Assembly: GCA_943788695.1 (NCBI GenBank)
Contig: CALSRG010000001.1
Coordinates: forward strand, 496,001-560,000
Reading direction: 5' to 3'
DNA length: 64,000 bases
Source of the DNA: an uncultured Flavobacteriaceae bacterium
GTDB lineage: Bacteria; Bacteroidota; Bacteroidia; Flavobacteriales; Flavobacteriaceae
The position numbers and the translations under genes were made by a program. Positions 45,632 through 54,203 of the stretch are shown piece by piece. The notes under the pieces are model-generated. The model saw only the letters and a list, made by a program, of their open reading frames with translations, was not told where the DNA came from and did no database searches. Numbering within the stretch: position 1 is the first letter of the stretch; the number at the start of each line of letters is the position of its first letter.

Positions 45632-48600
45632 TTATTTTTCAACAAACAGATAATTAAGCCCAGCTTTATTAAAGGCCTCATTAAAAGCTTTAATGTCATC
45701 GCTCAACAGCTTGTTAAAAGTATCGAGTTGGGCATGTATTTGTGCCGACAATTCATCCTTAACCATAATGTCCTGTGCAGTTGGGGGAAAGTCTCCCATA
45801 CCCACCAAGCTGTTCAAATGACCTAATTTGTTGGTCAGTTTGATGGGGAAATTTAAAGGATCTTGATTACTTCGATTCTTGGTTTGGTAAAGTGCTTTTT
45901 CAATTTCTGATAAATTTTCAACAATGGTCTTGGCTTTTGCAACCAAATCACCAACCTCATCATTGTCCTTGTATTGCTTTTGAAAAGATTCCAATTGCTT
46001 GTTAAAGCTTCTGATTTTTTTGATGGATTGATGCGCAGCATCAACTGTTTTATTCACGTCAGTGATAAAGTTAAATTGGGCTTCCATTCCCTCTTGTGTA
46101 CTTTCAGTTCGTGGGTCCCTGATAATGTCAAATGATTGGTTTTGAACCTTTCCATTAACATTCAAAGAGACTTGATACCTTCCTGGTACCGCTTGAGGTC
46201 CGTCAAGACTCGACCACCATAAAATCATGCCGGGTAGTGTTTCTGCCCCGTCAAAAGTCATGTCCCATACAAATTGGTTGGCCCCTTTATTAACCTTAAG
46301 ATTTTTCTTTTTGTCCTTTGTGTTGTACGATTGGATGGTATCACCTTGTTGTGTCATGTAAGATAATGAAATCTTATCATCTTCCGAAAACTCAGACAAA
46401 TTAAAATAAGTGATAACACCATTGGGATGATTGGCCCCACTGGTAAGACTGCCATTTCTGCCGCCACCTCGCATGCGATAGGTTGGTTTAGGTTGGAATA
46501 AATGTGTCGACGCATCAGAAACATCATAAAGCTGATGCAACAGCGTTAGGTCGTCAATTATCCAAAGTGACCGTCCCTGTGTAGCCACCACAAGATTATT
46601 ATCCTTTACGGCCAAATCTGTTATCGGTACAATAGGTAAATTTAATTGAAAAGGCTTCCAAACTTTTCCGTCATCAAATGATACATACATCCCTGTTTCA
46701 GTTCCTGCATAGAGTAAACCTTTTTGTTTTGGGTCTTCGCGTAAGACTCTGGTAAAGTGTTCAGCTGCGATACCGTTGGTAATTTTTTTCCAGGTCTTTC
46801 CGTAATCGGTAGTTTTGTACAAATAAGGTGCGAAATCACCTGTTTTGTATTTTGTACCGGCAATGTAGCAAGTGCCTGCGTCAAAATGACTTGGTTCGAT
46901 ACTATTTATCATCATCCACTCTGGCATTCCTTTTGGCGTGACATTTTCCCAATTTTTGCCACCATCTTTAGATAGATGCACCAAACCATCATCACTACCT
47001 ACCCATAATAAACCTTCTACTAAAGGCGATTCATCAGCTGCAAAAATGGTACAATAATATTCTACTGAAGTATTGTCTTGAGTGATTGGTCCCCCTGAAG
47101 ATTTTAATTTATCAGGATCATTTCTTGTCAAATCAGGACTAATCACTTCCCATGATTGACCTTCATTCTCAGTAACATGAACGTGTTGAGAAAAGGTGTA
47201 AAGTCTGTTTGGGTTATGTTTTGAAAACACAATTGGAAAATTCCATTGAAAGCGGTATTTCATTGCCTCGGCACCTGCGCCCATAGGATTGTCAGGCCAT
47301 ACATTAATGGCGCGCGCTGTTCCTTTTTTGTGATTGATACGGGTTAAGAATCCATCGTAACTACCTCCATAAACAATGTCGTTATCCTGAGGATCTACTG
47401 CAATATGGGCAGATTCTCCACCTGCAGTGCTTTCCCAATCGTCTTCACCAATACTATATCCGTTAGTGCGATGTGCAATTCGAATTGTAGAATTGTCTTG
47501 TTGAGCGGCATAAATGCGGTAAGGGAAATGATTGTCAGTTGTAACTCGATAAAATTGAGCCGTTGGTTGATTGTAATAGGTACTCCAAGTTTCGCCACCG
47601 TCGTAGGTCACTTGAGCACCGCCATCATCACCCATAATCATGCGTTTTGGGTCTTCGGGAGCTATCCAAAGATCATGGTGATCGCCATGAGGTGCGTTGT
47701 TGGCTTTAAATGTTTTGCCGCCATCTGTACTTTTGTGGTAACGCACATTCAAAACGTAAACGGTGTTGATGTCCTGAGTGTCGGCATAAAGTCGGGTGTA
47801 GTACCACGCACGTTGTCTTAGACTACGGTCAGAATTCACCAGACTCCAGGTTTCGCCACCATTTTCACTTTTATAAAGTCCACCTTTATCTTTGTTTTCC
47901 ACCATCGCCCAAACACGTTGGTTGTTTACTGGAGATACAGTAACGCCAATGATGCCTAAAGTGCCAGATGGGAACCCGTCATTTGAAGATATTTTTGACC
48001 AAGTCTCTCCACTATCTGTACTTTTCCATAGGGCCGAGCCATCACCACCCGAACTCAAACTATAGGGAGTTCTCTGAACGCGCCACGTTGAAGCATACAT
48101 GATTCTAGGATTGGAGGGATCCATCATAAGATCAACCACCCCCGATTGGTCATTGGCAAATAGGACTTTACGCCAATTCTTACCTCCGTCTGTACTTTTA
48201 TACAATCCGCGATCTGCGGTAGGTTTATAAACATCACCCAGAACTCCTGCAAAAACCACATCAGAATTGGTTGGATGAACTGCGATTCGGGGTACATGTC
48301 TCGATTGATTCAATCCCATAGATTGCCAAGTTTTACCTGCATCAACACTTTTCCAAATGCCATATCCAGACGAAACATTGCCTCGAATGGTCTGTTCGCC
48401 ACCACCTACATATATCACATTTGGGTCGCTTTTGGCTACGGTTATAGCTCCGATACTTCCTCCAAAAAAGCCGTCTGATATGTTTTCCCAAGCTCGCCCG
48501 CCGTTTTCTGTTTTCCACACTCCACCTCCAGTGGCGCCAAAATAAAATAAGTTAGGTTGATTAGGCACTCCAGTGACAGCTGCACTGCGACCACCACGGA

Positions 48601-48721
48601 ACGGTCCGACCAATCGGTATTCTAGGGCATCATAGTTAGTTTGATCAAAGTCTTGACTAAAAACCGACGCAACGGTTGCCAGGATCATTGTAATTGCTGC
48701 AAAACTTGTCTTGTTTTTCAT
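45632..48721 (-). CDS. Large exported Asp-box (VPS10/sortilin-like) repeat protein
   Basis: A 1029-residue secreted protein and paralog of the 40904 gene. It has a signal peptide (about 1-22), then LVGPFRGGRSAAVTG and many Asp-box blades: KTENGGRAW, SVDAGKTW, STDGGKNW, STDSGETW, SENGGETW, TYDGGETW, SKDGGKNW. A C-terminal non-propeller region (about 800-1029) includes coiled helices. It shares with its paralog the order of propeller then helical tail. The function is unknown; surface binding or peptidase-associated roles are possible. No glycosidase site is identified. Confidence 0.85.
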   Translation of the reverse strand: MKNKTSFAAITMILATVASVFSQDFDQTNYDALEYRLVGPFRGGRSAAVTGVPNQPNLFYFGATGGGVWKTENGGRAWENISDGFFGGSIGAITVAKSDPNVIYVGGGEQTIRGNVSSGYGIWKSVDAGKTWQSMGLNQSRHVPRIAVHPTNSDVVFAGVLGDVYKPTADRGLYKSTDGGKNWRKVLFANDQSGVVDLMMDPSNPRIMYASTWRVQRTPYSLSSGGDGSALWKSTDSGETWSKISSNDGFPSGTLGIIGVTVSPVNNQRVWAMVENKDKGGLYKSENGGETWSLVNSDRSLRQRAWYYTRLYADTQDINTVYVLNVRYHKSTDGGKTFKANNAPHGDHHDLWIAPEDPKRMIMGDDGGAQVTYDGGETWSTYYNQPTAQFYRVTTDNHFPYRIYAAQQDNSTIRIAHRTNGYSIGEDDWESTAGGESAHIAVDPQDNDIVYGGSYDGFLTRINHKKGTARAINVWPDNPMGAGAEAMKYRFQWNFPIVFSKHNPNRLYTFSQHVHVTENEGQSWEVISPDLTRNDPDKLKSSGGPITQDNTSVEYYCTIFAADESPLVEGLLWVGSDDGLVHLSKDGGKNWENVTPKGMPEWMMINSIEPSHFDAGTCYIAGTKYKTGDFAPYLYKTTDYGKTWKKITNGIAAEHFTRVLREDPKQKGLLYAGTETGMYVSFDDGKVWKPFQLNLPIVPITDLAVKDNNLVVATQGRSLWIIDDLTLLHQLYDVSDASTHLFQPKPTYRMRGGGRNGSLTSGANHPNGVITYFNLSEFSEDDKISLSYMTQQGDTIQSYNTKDKKKNLKVNKGANQFVWDMTFDGAETLPGMILWWSSLDGPQAVPGRYQVSLNVNGKVQNQSFDIIRDPRTESTQEGMEAQFNFITDVNKTVDAAHQSIKKIRSFNKQLESFQKQYKDNDEVGDLVAKAKTIVENLSEIEKALYQTKNRSNQDPLNFPIKLTNKLGHLNSLVGMGDFPPTAQDIMVKDELSAQIHAQLDTFNKLLSDDIKAFNEAFNKAGLNYLFVEK

Positions 48722-48814
48722 TTGTTGAAAATTGGTTAATGAACTAAAGTAGTGAAATATTTGAATTTACTTGCAATTGATGGCGCTTTTCGATTAAATA
48801 CAAGGCTATTTTAT

Positions 48815-48822
48815 TATTTTTG
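48815..48822 (+). promoter_or_regulatory. -7 promoter box (TATTTTTG) before tRNA-Pro
   Basis: An exact TAnnTTTG match 22 bp upstream of the tRNA gene. Confidence 0.5.
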
Positions 48823-48844
48823 ACCTCCCTCCAAATTCTATTTT

Positions 48845-48918
48845 CGGGGTGTGGCGCAGTTGGTTAGCGTACACGTCTGGGGGGCGTGAGGTCGCTGGTT
48901 CGAGTCCAGTCACCCCGA
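48845..48918 (+). tRNA. tRNA-Pro (anticodon GGG)
   Basis: A 74-nt cloverleaf: acceptor CGGGGTG / CACCCCG with discriminator A; D stem GCGC / GCGT with a wobble pair; anticodon stem CACGT / GCGTG with loop CTGGGGG; anticodon GGG at 48879-48881, reading CCC/CCU; T arm GCTGG-TTCGAGT-CCAGT. The 3' CCA is not encoded. All stems pair, with only G-T wobbles. Confidence 0.95.
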
Positions 48919-48923
48919 CTTTC

Positions 48924-48944
48924 AAAAGCCCGTTTTGGGCTTTT
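48924..48944 (+). terminator. Terminator of tRNA-Pro
   Basis: AAAAGCCC and GGGCTTTT close a GTTTT loop, 5 bp after the tRNA. Confidence 0.8.
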
Positions 48945-48945
48945 G

Positions 48946-49218
48946 ATGCAAATGGAAATGAAGGCAGCAATCGGCACTTCCCTCGCTATAATTGCTGGTA
49001 ATGCACTGCTTGGATTTTTTTTAGGTGATGTATCAACCTTAAATATAGATTGGCCTTTTTTGTTGGGATTTACGGGATTGGCTATGATAGGATTATTCAT
49101 CGGTACTTTCCTTAACAATAACTTAGACGGAGCTAAACTCAAGTTCGGTTTTGGCATTTTCGTCCTTCTGATGTCATTATTTATTTTTATTATGGAATTC
49201 GCAGTAATATCGCATTAG
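48946..49218 (+). pseudogene. TauE/SafE permease C-terminal remnant behind tRNA-Pro
   Basis: A frame of 90 codons (ATG at 48946) that matches only the last third of TauE/SafE sulfite-exporter-type permeases: KAAIGTSLAIIAGNALLGFF, a Leu/Gly-rich span, GTFLNNNLDGAKLKFGFGIF and a final span. Normal members have about 250 residues and eight spans; the first five or six spans are missing and are replaced by the tRNA and its terminator. It is probably a truncated, non-functional remnant, although it could still be translated. Confidence 0.6.
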
Positions 49219-49235
49219 CACACGAATTATCATAT

Positions 49236-49243
49236 TATATTTG
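49236..49243 (+). promoter_or_regulatory. -7 promoter box (TATATTTG)
   Basis: An exact TAnnTTTG match 21 bp upstream of the ATG at 49265; it excludes the earlier in-frame start at 49241. Confidence 0.6.
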
Positions 49244-49264
49244 CTCAGGTTGATATCGCTTTTT

Positions 49265-49864
49265 ATGAACACACTTCTTAAATATATCAATGACTCCATT
49301 TTAGATATAGAAAAAGACCGTCAAAGGACGCTTTGGCCTCTGTTAGACTACATCCAAGATCAACTTGATTTGGGGCTTGTTCCTCAATTGAACTTTATTT
49401 GCACACACAATTCGCGACGAAGCCAATTGGCTCAAGTTTGGATGCAAACTTTAGCCAATTTCAAAGGCTTCAACATACATTGCTTTTCCGGCGGCGTAGA
49501 GGTTACAGCATGTGCCAATCAGACAATTCATGTCTTACGCAAATGTGGTTTTACAATTGATCAGATGTCAGCAGGTAGTAATCCAATTTATCTCATTCAG
49601 AATAATGATTTACAAATCAGTTTATTTTCAAAATTATTTGATGACAAAATCAATCCAACGCAGAACTTCGCTGCGGTAATGACCTGCGATCATGCAGAGG
49701 CCAATTGTCCTTTTGTTCCCGGGGCGTCGAAGAGAATAGCTGTCACTTATGAAGATCCAAAGTTATTTGATGGTACGAAAGAAGAAGAGTTACAATATGA
49801 AAGGCGTTGCACTCAAATGGCCTCAGAGATGAAATGGGTAGTAGACAATTTAAAGAAAAGATGA
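49265..49864 (+). CDS. Low-molecular-weight phosphatase / arsenate reductase-like protein
   Basis: A 199-residue protein from the ATG at 49265. The P-loop FICTHNSRRSQLAQ gives the C-x5-R-S signature (Cys46, Arg52, Ser53) shared by low-molecular-weight tyrosine phosphatases and thioredoxin-type arsenate reductases. The C-terminal VMTCDHAEANCPFVPG contains the extra Cys residues that relay electrons in ArsC, and a catalytic Asp lies in YEDPKLFDGT. An arsenate reductase-like role is favoured because of these Cys, but no arsenite pump is adjacent. Confidence 0.82.
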   Translation: MNTLLKYINDSILDIEKDRQRTLWPLLDYIQDQLDLGLVPQLNFICTHNSRRSQLAQVWMQTLANFKGFNIHCFSGGVEVTACANQTIHVLRKCGFTIDQMSAGSNPIYLIQNNDLQISLFSKLFDDKINPTQNFAAVMTCDHAEANCPFVPGASKRIAVTYEDPKLFDGTKEEELQYERRCTQMASEMKWVVDNLKKR

Positions 49865-49932
49865 TTTTTTAATTGAATTTATACAGATAATTGACAATTT
49901 GTGCGAAATTTGGAAAAAAATTTTTCCAAAAG

Positions 49933-51759
49933 ATGAGTTTGATCACCCACCTAAAGTATCATTTTGAAAACGCCATATCAAAAACTTCGCGATTTGTCGT
50001 TTTCTTGTTTGTATCGGCTGTTCTTCTTGGGTTATTATTTAGTTTGATCAACGAGGCGGTAACGCTTGGTGTTGGCACTTCATTTTCTGATTTTTGGTGG
50101 CATAGTGTTACGGAAATTATGGACCTCGGCGAAGGGGATAATTTATACGAACGCGTTTTCAGTATTTTATTTTGGATTGGGAATATTGGACTTTCAGGAA
50201 CAGTGATAGGATTCTTGTCTTCAAAAATCTCAGTGGTTGTAGCAAATTTACAGCGTGGACGCTCAGTAATTATTGACACCAATCATTACCTAATTATTGG
50301 TTGGTCCAACACAATTTATGACATTCTTAATGAGATTTCCATTGCAAACGAAAATCAGAAAAAGGCCTCGGTAGTCATTTTTTCAATGATGTCAAATATT
50401 GAAATGCAAGATCAAATTTCTCATGTCTCTAAAGCCCTCTCTAATTTGAAGATTATTACACGACACGGCAACCCATCGATTCCAGAAGAATTGAGTATTG
50501 TAAATCCTCGAAAAGCAAAAAGCATCTTAATTATAAAAGATTTCACTGATACCGATGCTAAACCAGTAGCCAGAACTTTGGCTTTAAAAGCGGCACTTGG
50601 TGAAATATCAGTGCCTGTAGTCGTTGAGGTTAACGAAGAATCGACCGCAGAAAAATTGTCCATGCTTGATTCGAATAATTTGGTTTGTTTTTCATCTAAA
50701 ACCTTAATTTCAAATATTGCTGCGCAATCATGTCGCGGAAAAGGTGTCCTCCCAGTTGTTTTAGATTTTTTGGACTATGATGGCAGTGAAATTTACTGCC
50801 AAGAATATCCAGAACTTTCAGGTAAAACTTATTTGGAAGCCATGTTTTCTTTCGACAGTGCTGCCCTAATAGGTATCGTAACGCCGTTGGGGGAACCGAT
50901 TCTAAACCCACCTCATGATTATGTAATAGCCCATGGTAGTCAGCAAATACTAATTTCTGAAGACGACGGCAACCTTCACTATAAGCCGTGTGACACGCAT
51001 TTAAATCCGCATAGTATTGTCAAAAAAGCCATTGAAGAATCGCCCCTAAATTTAATCTTTGTTGGCTGGTCTGAAACGGCTTCCAAAGTTGCGCAGAAAG
51101 TCATGCAGATTTCGCCCATCGGTTCCAAAGTAACGGTAATTTATGATGACAGTATGGTGGCAAAATCGACTCTGGAATTGCAAATGGCTTTTGATCATAA
51201 TTCTATTGAATTCAGAAGCTCAGGAAGTATTGAATTGGACGTTTGTGAGCTTCATGACCAAAATCCATTTGACGGCATATTTATTATTGGTTATACCGAT
51301 GTTCTAAAAATGGAAGAGGCCGATACGGAAAGTTTACTCAAAAGACTTGTGCTTGGTGCTAAACTTTCCAATTCTGAAAATACAAGAATGATCATGCAAT
51401 TGTTCGACTCGAGCAAGTCGGAATATATGGATCAAAGGTATAATGAAGATTTAATCTTGAACAACAAGTTGTCAGCAATGCTCATGACTCAACTGGCAGA
51501 CAATCCGCTCGGGTTAAGCATTATAAATCAGTTGTTTGATGTTAGTAAAGCCTCCATACACATTATGCCTATAGCTGATTACATAGGCTCTGACGATTCG
51601 ATCATACCATCCAACGACTTGTATAAGGCGGCTGCATCTAAAGGACAATCCTTTGTGGGATATCTAAAAGGTAATGACTCGGACAACATTGTTTTAAATC
51701 CGAGCAAATCTCAAGCTATTAAAATATCGGAAGTATCGTCCATTATCGTGATCCAATAA
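49933..51759 (+). CDS. CASTOR/POLLUX-like ion channel protein
   Basis: A 608-residue membrane protein from the ATG at 49933 (a longer frame starts in a low-complexity region). Two hydrophobic helices flank a pore-like loop: FVVFLFVSAVLLGLLFSLI (about 22-41) and FSILFWIGNIGLSGTVIGFL (about 75-95). They are followed by two Rossmann-like RCK domains beginning HYLIIGWSNTIYDILNEI and LIFVGWSETASKVAQ, the arrangement of CASTOR/POLLUX and related bacterial cation channels. It may regulate K+ or Ca2+ flux. It starts 68 bp after the phosphatase gene. Confidence 0.82.
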   Translation: MSLITHLKYHFENAISKTSRFVVFLFVSAVLLGLLFSLINEAVTLGVGTSFSDFWWHSVTEIMDLGEGDNLYERVFSILFWIGNIGLSGTVIGFLSSKISVVVANLQRGRSVIIDTNHYLIIGWSNTIYDILNEISIANENQKKASVVIFSMMSNIEMQDQISHVSKALSNLKIITRHGNPSIPEELSIVNPRKAKSILIIKDFTDTDAKPVARTLALKAALGEISVPVVVEVNEESTAEKLSMLDSNNLVCFSSKTLISNIAAQSCRGKGVLPVVLDFLDYDGSEIYCQEYPELSGKTYLEAMFSFDSAALIGIVTPLGEPILNPPHDYVIAHGSQQILISEDDGNLHYKPCDTHLNPHSIVKKAIEESPLNLIFVGWSETASKVAQKVMQISPIGSKVTVIYDDSMVAKSTLELQMAFDHNSIEFRSSGSIELDVCELHDQNPFDGIFIIGYTDVLKMEEADTESLLKRLVLGAKLSNSENTRMIMQLFDSSKSEYMDQRYNEDLILNNKLSAMLMTQLADNPLGLSIINQLFDVSKASIHIMPIADYIGSDDSIIPSNDLYKAAASKGQSFVGYLKGNDSDNIVLNPSKSQAIKISEVSSIIVIQ

Positions 51760-51770
51760 AATAGGAATAG

Positions 51771-53027
51771 TTAGGTATCAAAATAGGTTATTAAGTATTC
51801 TTCTGAAAATAAACTGTAATTAAGTTTAGCACTCAGGGCCAGATAATTTTTCAAGACTTTATCTTTTTCCGATAGATGCGTATTGTGATAATTGAAAATA
51901 TGAGCAAAGATGCTCATGATTTCAGTGTATGAATTATTTATAAAAAGGTCATTTTGAATATCATGTATCACCTTGATGCTATTGGTAATGCCAAATTTAT
52001 GGTTGTGGATTATTTGCACAAGGAATAATATGTTGAAATGAGAATCCTCATAAGTCAAATGTTTGGAAACTTGTCTTTCGATGTTATTTACTATCCATGA
52101 CATCACAACGAAAGAACGTGAAAACAAACTGCATGTCATAATTTCAAGCAAATAGGTAGATGGTACTTTTTCTTTATTACGTTTGGTATTAAAAAATGCG
52201 TCCAAGAGCTTTACTCTTTGCGTCTCGTTATTTGTCCTTAGCAATTCCATGGATAAGATTCTCCCCTGTAATATTGGATGAAAAGAAGACGTTTGGATTT
52301 GCTCTGAGAGTCGCCCAAGTTTTTTTTGATTCAAATAATCAGCTAAAATTGTCACGCATTGGGAAAATACCCTAACCTCTTCATTATTATTGACCGTCAA
52401 GGCTTTACTCCATTGTCCATAATACCCATTTAAAGATGAATAATCCACATAAATGAGATAGATCATTCTTATAAAATTGATGTCAAAATCATTCGGGTTT
52501 ATTTTTCCTAGGGTGTTTTGTTTAAAAAATGCTCCAATTGAATTACCAATAAAAATTACATCACTATAATTAAAATTATAATAGTCTAAAATGTCCATTT
52601 TGAACATATGTTGAACCTCTTTGAATCGTTTTTGATGCAGAAGTTCACGAGCTACAATTACGATATTAAATATGAATTTGGGACTATCTGCGTTGTGACG
52701 GAGATGACTTTCAATAACCTTGAGATCTTTACTGTACGCTATTTGATAGGAAGCTTCATTTGTAATACTTTCACTTGTGATGGGATGTTTGATGCAATAG
52801 GCCGCGTATGAGGAGTATCCGGCAAAGCGCGATAAGATATCTAAAGTTGCCCGACGCGGTGTCGTTGAAGAGACAACCCCAAAAAAGCGTCGGATTGTAT
52901 TATAATTGAGCTGCTCATTGATTTGAAGCTCTATTAATTCACTTAATAATATTGAGTCTTTTAAAGATTTGACTTCGAACCCAGTTTTTTGAGTGACTAA
53001 TTTTTTTAATTTTTCAATCATATACAT
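51771..53027 (-). CDS. HTH-like regulator with long helical C-terminal region
   Basis: A 418-residue protein from the ATG at 53027 (a further ATG lies at 53021). The first 75 residues (VKSLKDSILLSELIELQINE, LNYNTIRRFFGV, ATLDILSRFAGYSSYAAY) look like the DNA-binding N-terminus shared by an uncharacterised Bacteroidota regulator family. The rest is Leu/Phe/Asn-rich and helical, without a recognisable domain; TPR-like or sensor helices are possible. It is divergent from the 53103 operon with only 75 bp between them and a repeated ATGTACT at its start, so it is the likely regulator of that operon. Confidence 0.65.
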   Translation of the reverse strand: MYMIEKLKKLVTQKTGFEVKSLKDSILLSELIELQINEQLNYNTIRRFFGVVSSTTPRRATLDILSRFAGYSSYAAYCIKHPITSESITNEASYQIAYSKDLKVIESHLRHNADSPKFIFNIVIVARELLHQKRFKEVQHMFKMDILDYYNFNYSDVIFIGNSIGAFFKQNTLGKINPNDFDINFIRMIYLIYVDYSSLNGYYGQWSKALTVNNNEEVRVFSQCVTILADYLNQKKLGRLSEQIQTSSFHPILQGRILSMELLRTNNETQRVKLLDAFFNTKRNKEKVPSTYLLEIMTCSLFSRSFVVMSWIVNNIERQVSKHLTYEDSHFNILFLVQIIHNHKFGITNSIKVIHDIQNDLFINNSYTEIMSIFAHIFNYHNTHLSEKDKVLKNYLALSAKLNYSLFSEEYLITYFDT

Positions 53028-53030
53028 CAA

Positions 53031-53048
53031 ATGTACTAAATATGTACT
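53031..53048. promoter_or_regulatory. Direct repeat ATGTACT, 11 bp apart
   Basis: ATGTACT at 53031-53037 and 53042-53048, one helical turn apart and each containing the palindrome GTAC, between the divergent regulator and the accessory operon. A probable operator. A TACATTTG box on the minus strand (53035-53028) overlaps it. Confidence 0.45.
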
Positions 53049-53102
53049 TCAACTTATTAATTAGTTTTCATATCTTGGAACTAAATTTTTAAAACACGCA
53101 TT

Positions 53103-53408
53103 ATGGCAACAATTAAAGTAATTAAAACAAGTTCAGTACAAAGCATCAAGCGTCAATTTAAGGACGACTTCAACTGCAGTATTAGGATTTACAAGGGTAA
53201 TAAATTTGCTGATGACAAGACAAAAATCAGCGAATTATCAAAGACTGATAACCCAGGCGGAGAGCTTGAGTTGGGAGCAAGGAGTCGGGTTGAGAACGTT
53301 GAGCGTTACTTCATGGAGACCTTTGGTATTAAGGTTCAGATATCCAATGCTGATGACAGTAAATTGGCTGACAATTCAATGACCTTAACCCAGGCTGGAA
53401 AATTATAA
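53103..53408 (+). CDS. Small tandem-domain protein, possibly ubiquitin-like (beta-grasp)
   Basis: A 101-residue protein of two similar halves: 3-47 and 55-100 share the pattern basic-S-(S/R)-V-(Q/E)-x-(I/V)-(K/E)-R-x-F-x4-F-x3-(I/V)-(R/Q)-I, then (F/L)AD(D/N)xxT. The order strand, helix, strand (IRIYKGNKFADD) then a short Thr-Leu turn resembles the ubiquitin helix-to-strand region by eye. No signal peptide, no catalytic site, no C-terminal Gly-Gly. It is the first gene of the operon, with a terminator-like hairpin just after it. The same domain recurs in the next gene. The fold call is inference. Confidence 0.75.
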   Translation: MATIKVIKTSSVQSIKRQFKDDFNCSIRIYKGNKFADDKTKISELSKTDNPGGELELGARSRVENVERYFMETFGIKVQISNADDSKLADNSMTLTQAGKL

Positions 53409-53416
53409 TAATCCCT

Positions 53417-53436
53417 AGGGCGTTTCGGCGCCCTTT
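53417..53436 (+). terminator. Terminator or attenuator inside accessory operon
   Basis: The stem AGGGCG / CGCCCT with loop TTTCGG, followed by TTTT, 9 bp after the first small gene. It could cut most transcripts, so the small protein would be made in excess over the downstream genes. Confidence 0.6.
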
Positions 53437-53451
53437 TCAAAAACAAGACAG

Positions 53452-53811
53452 ATGGAATTTTTTAAAGGAATCACTGATCATTTTAACAAGTCCGAGTTTA
53501 CTATTGCTCGAAACAAAAAGCTAAAAACCATTTCTCAAGATTTTAAAAAGTCTTTTGGTTTGTCATTGGTTTTTTACAAAGGCAATATGATAGCCGAGGA
53601 TGATTTGACTTTAGCGGCCTTGGATAAAAAGACGACAAAGGAGGTAAGCACCGACACGAAGTTGAATTTGAAGATCAAGGCAAGTATGAAAGTAGGGGAG
53701 GTTGAGGATTTATTTGAGAGCACTTTTGGGGTTAAAGTTCAAATAAAAGACGCTTCTGCCAAGACATTAATTGACAATGATTTAACCTTAGGAAAGGCCT
53801 CAAGAAGCTGA
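53452..53811 (+). CDS. Small tandem-domain protein, paralog of 53103
   Basis: A 119-residue protein with a 15-residue N-terminal extension and the same two-domain pattern: about 18-62 (KLKTISQDFKKSFGLSLVFY, AEDDLTLAALDKK) and 72-117 (KVGEVEDLFESTFGVKVQI, LIDNDLTLGKAS). The second halves of both paralogs end in DN-x-(M/L)-T-L, a strong shared mark. Divergence between the two genes is high, so the duplication is old. No enzymatic residues are visible. The stop overlaps the next ATG by one base (TGATG), so it is coupled to the zinc-ribbon gene. Confidence 0.75.
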   Translation: MEFFKGITDHFNKSEFTIARNKKLKTISQDFKKSFGLSLVFYKGNMIAEDDLTLAALDKKTTKEVSTDTKLNLKIKASMKVGEVEDLFESTFGVKVQIKDASAKTLIDNDLTLGKASRS

Positions 53812-54203
53812 TGTTTTGCCAGGGATGTGGCTATAATTTAACGGGAAAAGAGAATTTTTGTCCAAGTTGTGGAGGAAATGCTCATGAGTTGGTCAGCCCG
53901 CAAAAAAAAGAAGATTTTCATTTCGAATTTTCCTCAAAGATTTTAGTTGGAGGCAGTATTCTTACACCAGACAAACTCCAATTGAATCAGAACATGGTGA
54001 CCTATCAAAAGCGCAATAAATATCTCATTGGCGTTGACAGTGTCAGCCTAAAATACAAAGACATATCCTCTGTCAGAATAGACAGAAAATTAATAAATTG
54101 TAACATCATTATTTCAGGGAGAGGCTCAAGAGAAATCGTAGCTCGAAATTTTTATATAGGCGACGCAAAACGGATTAAAGAAATCATTTTAAACAATATG
54201 TAA
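53811..54203 (+). CDS. Zinc-ribbon protein with PH-like C-terminal domain
   Basis: A 130-residue protein: an N-terminal zinc ribbon with C3xxC6 and C17xxC20 (MFCQGCGYNL, NFCPSCGG), then a linker and a beta-rich domain (VSLKYKDISSVRIDRKLINC, NIIISGRGSREIVARNFYIG) ending in a helix, as in bacterial PH-like domains. Such zinc ribbons usually bind nucleic acid or a protein partner. It overlaps the preceding gene by one base and is followed directly (0 bp) by the GIY-YIG gene. Function in the operon is unknown; an adaptor role is likely. Confidence 0.75.
   Translation: MFCQGCGYNLTGKENFCPSCGGNAHELVSPQKKEDFHFEFSSKILVGGSILTPDKLQLNQNMVTYQKRNKYLIGVDSVSLKYKDISSVRIDRKLINCNIIISGRGSREIVARNFYIGDAKRIKEIILNNM

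Noticed and set aside
48886..48945. Extension of the TauE/SafE frame into the tRNA
   Set aside because: The frame opens inside the tRNA and runs through its terminator; the coding part can only begin at 48946.
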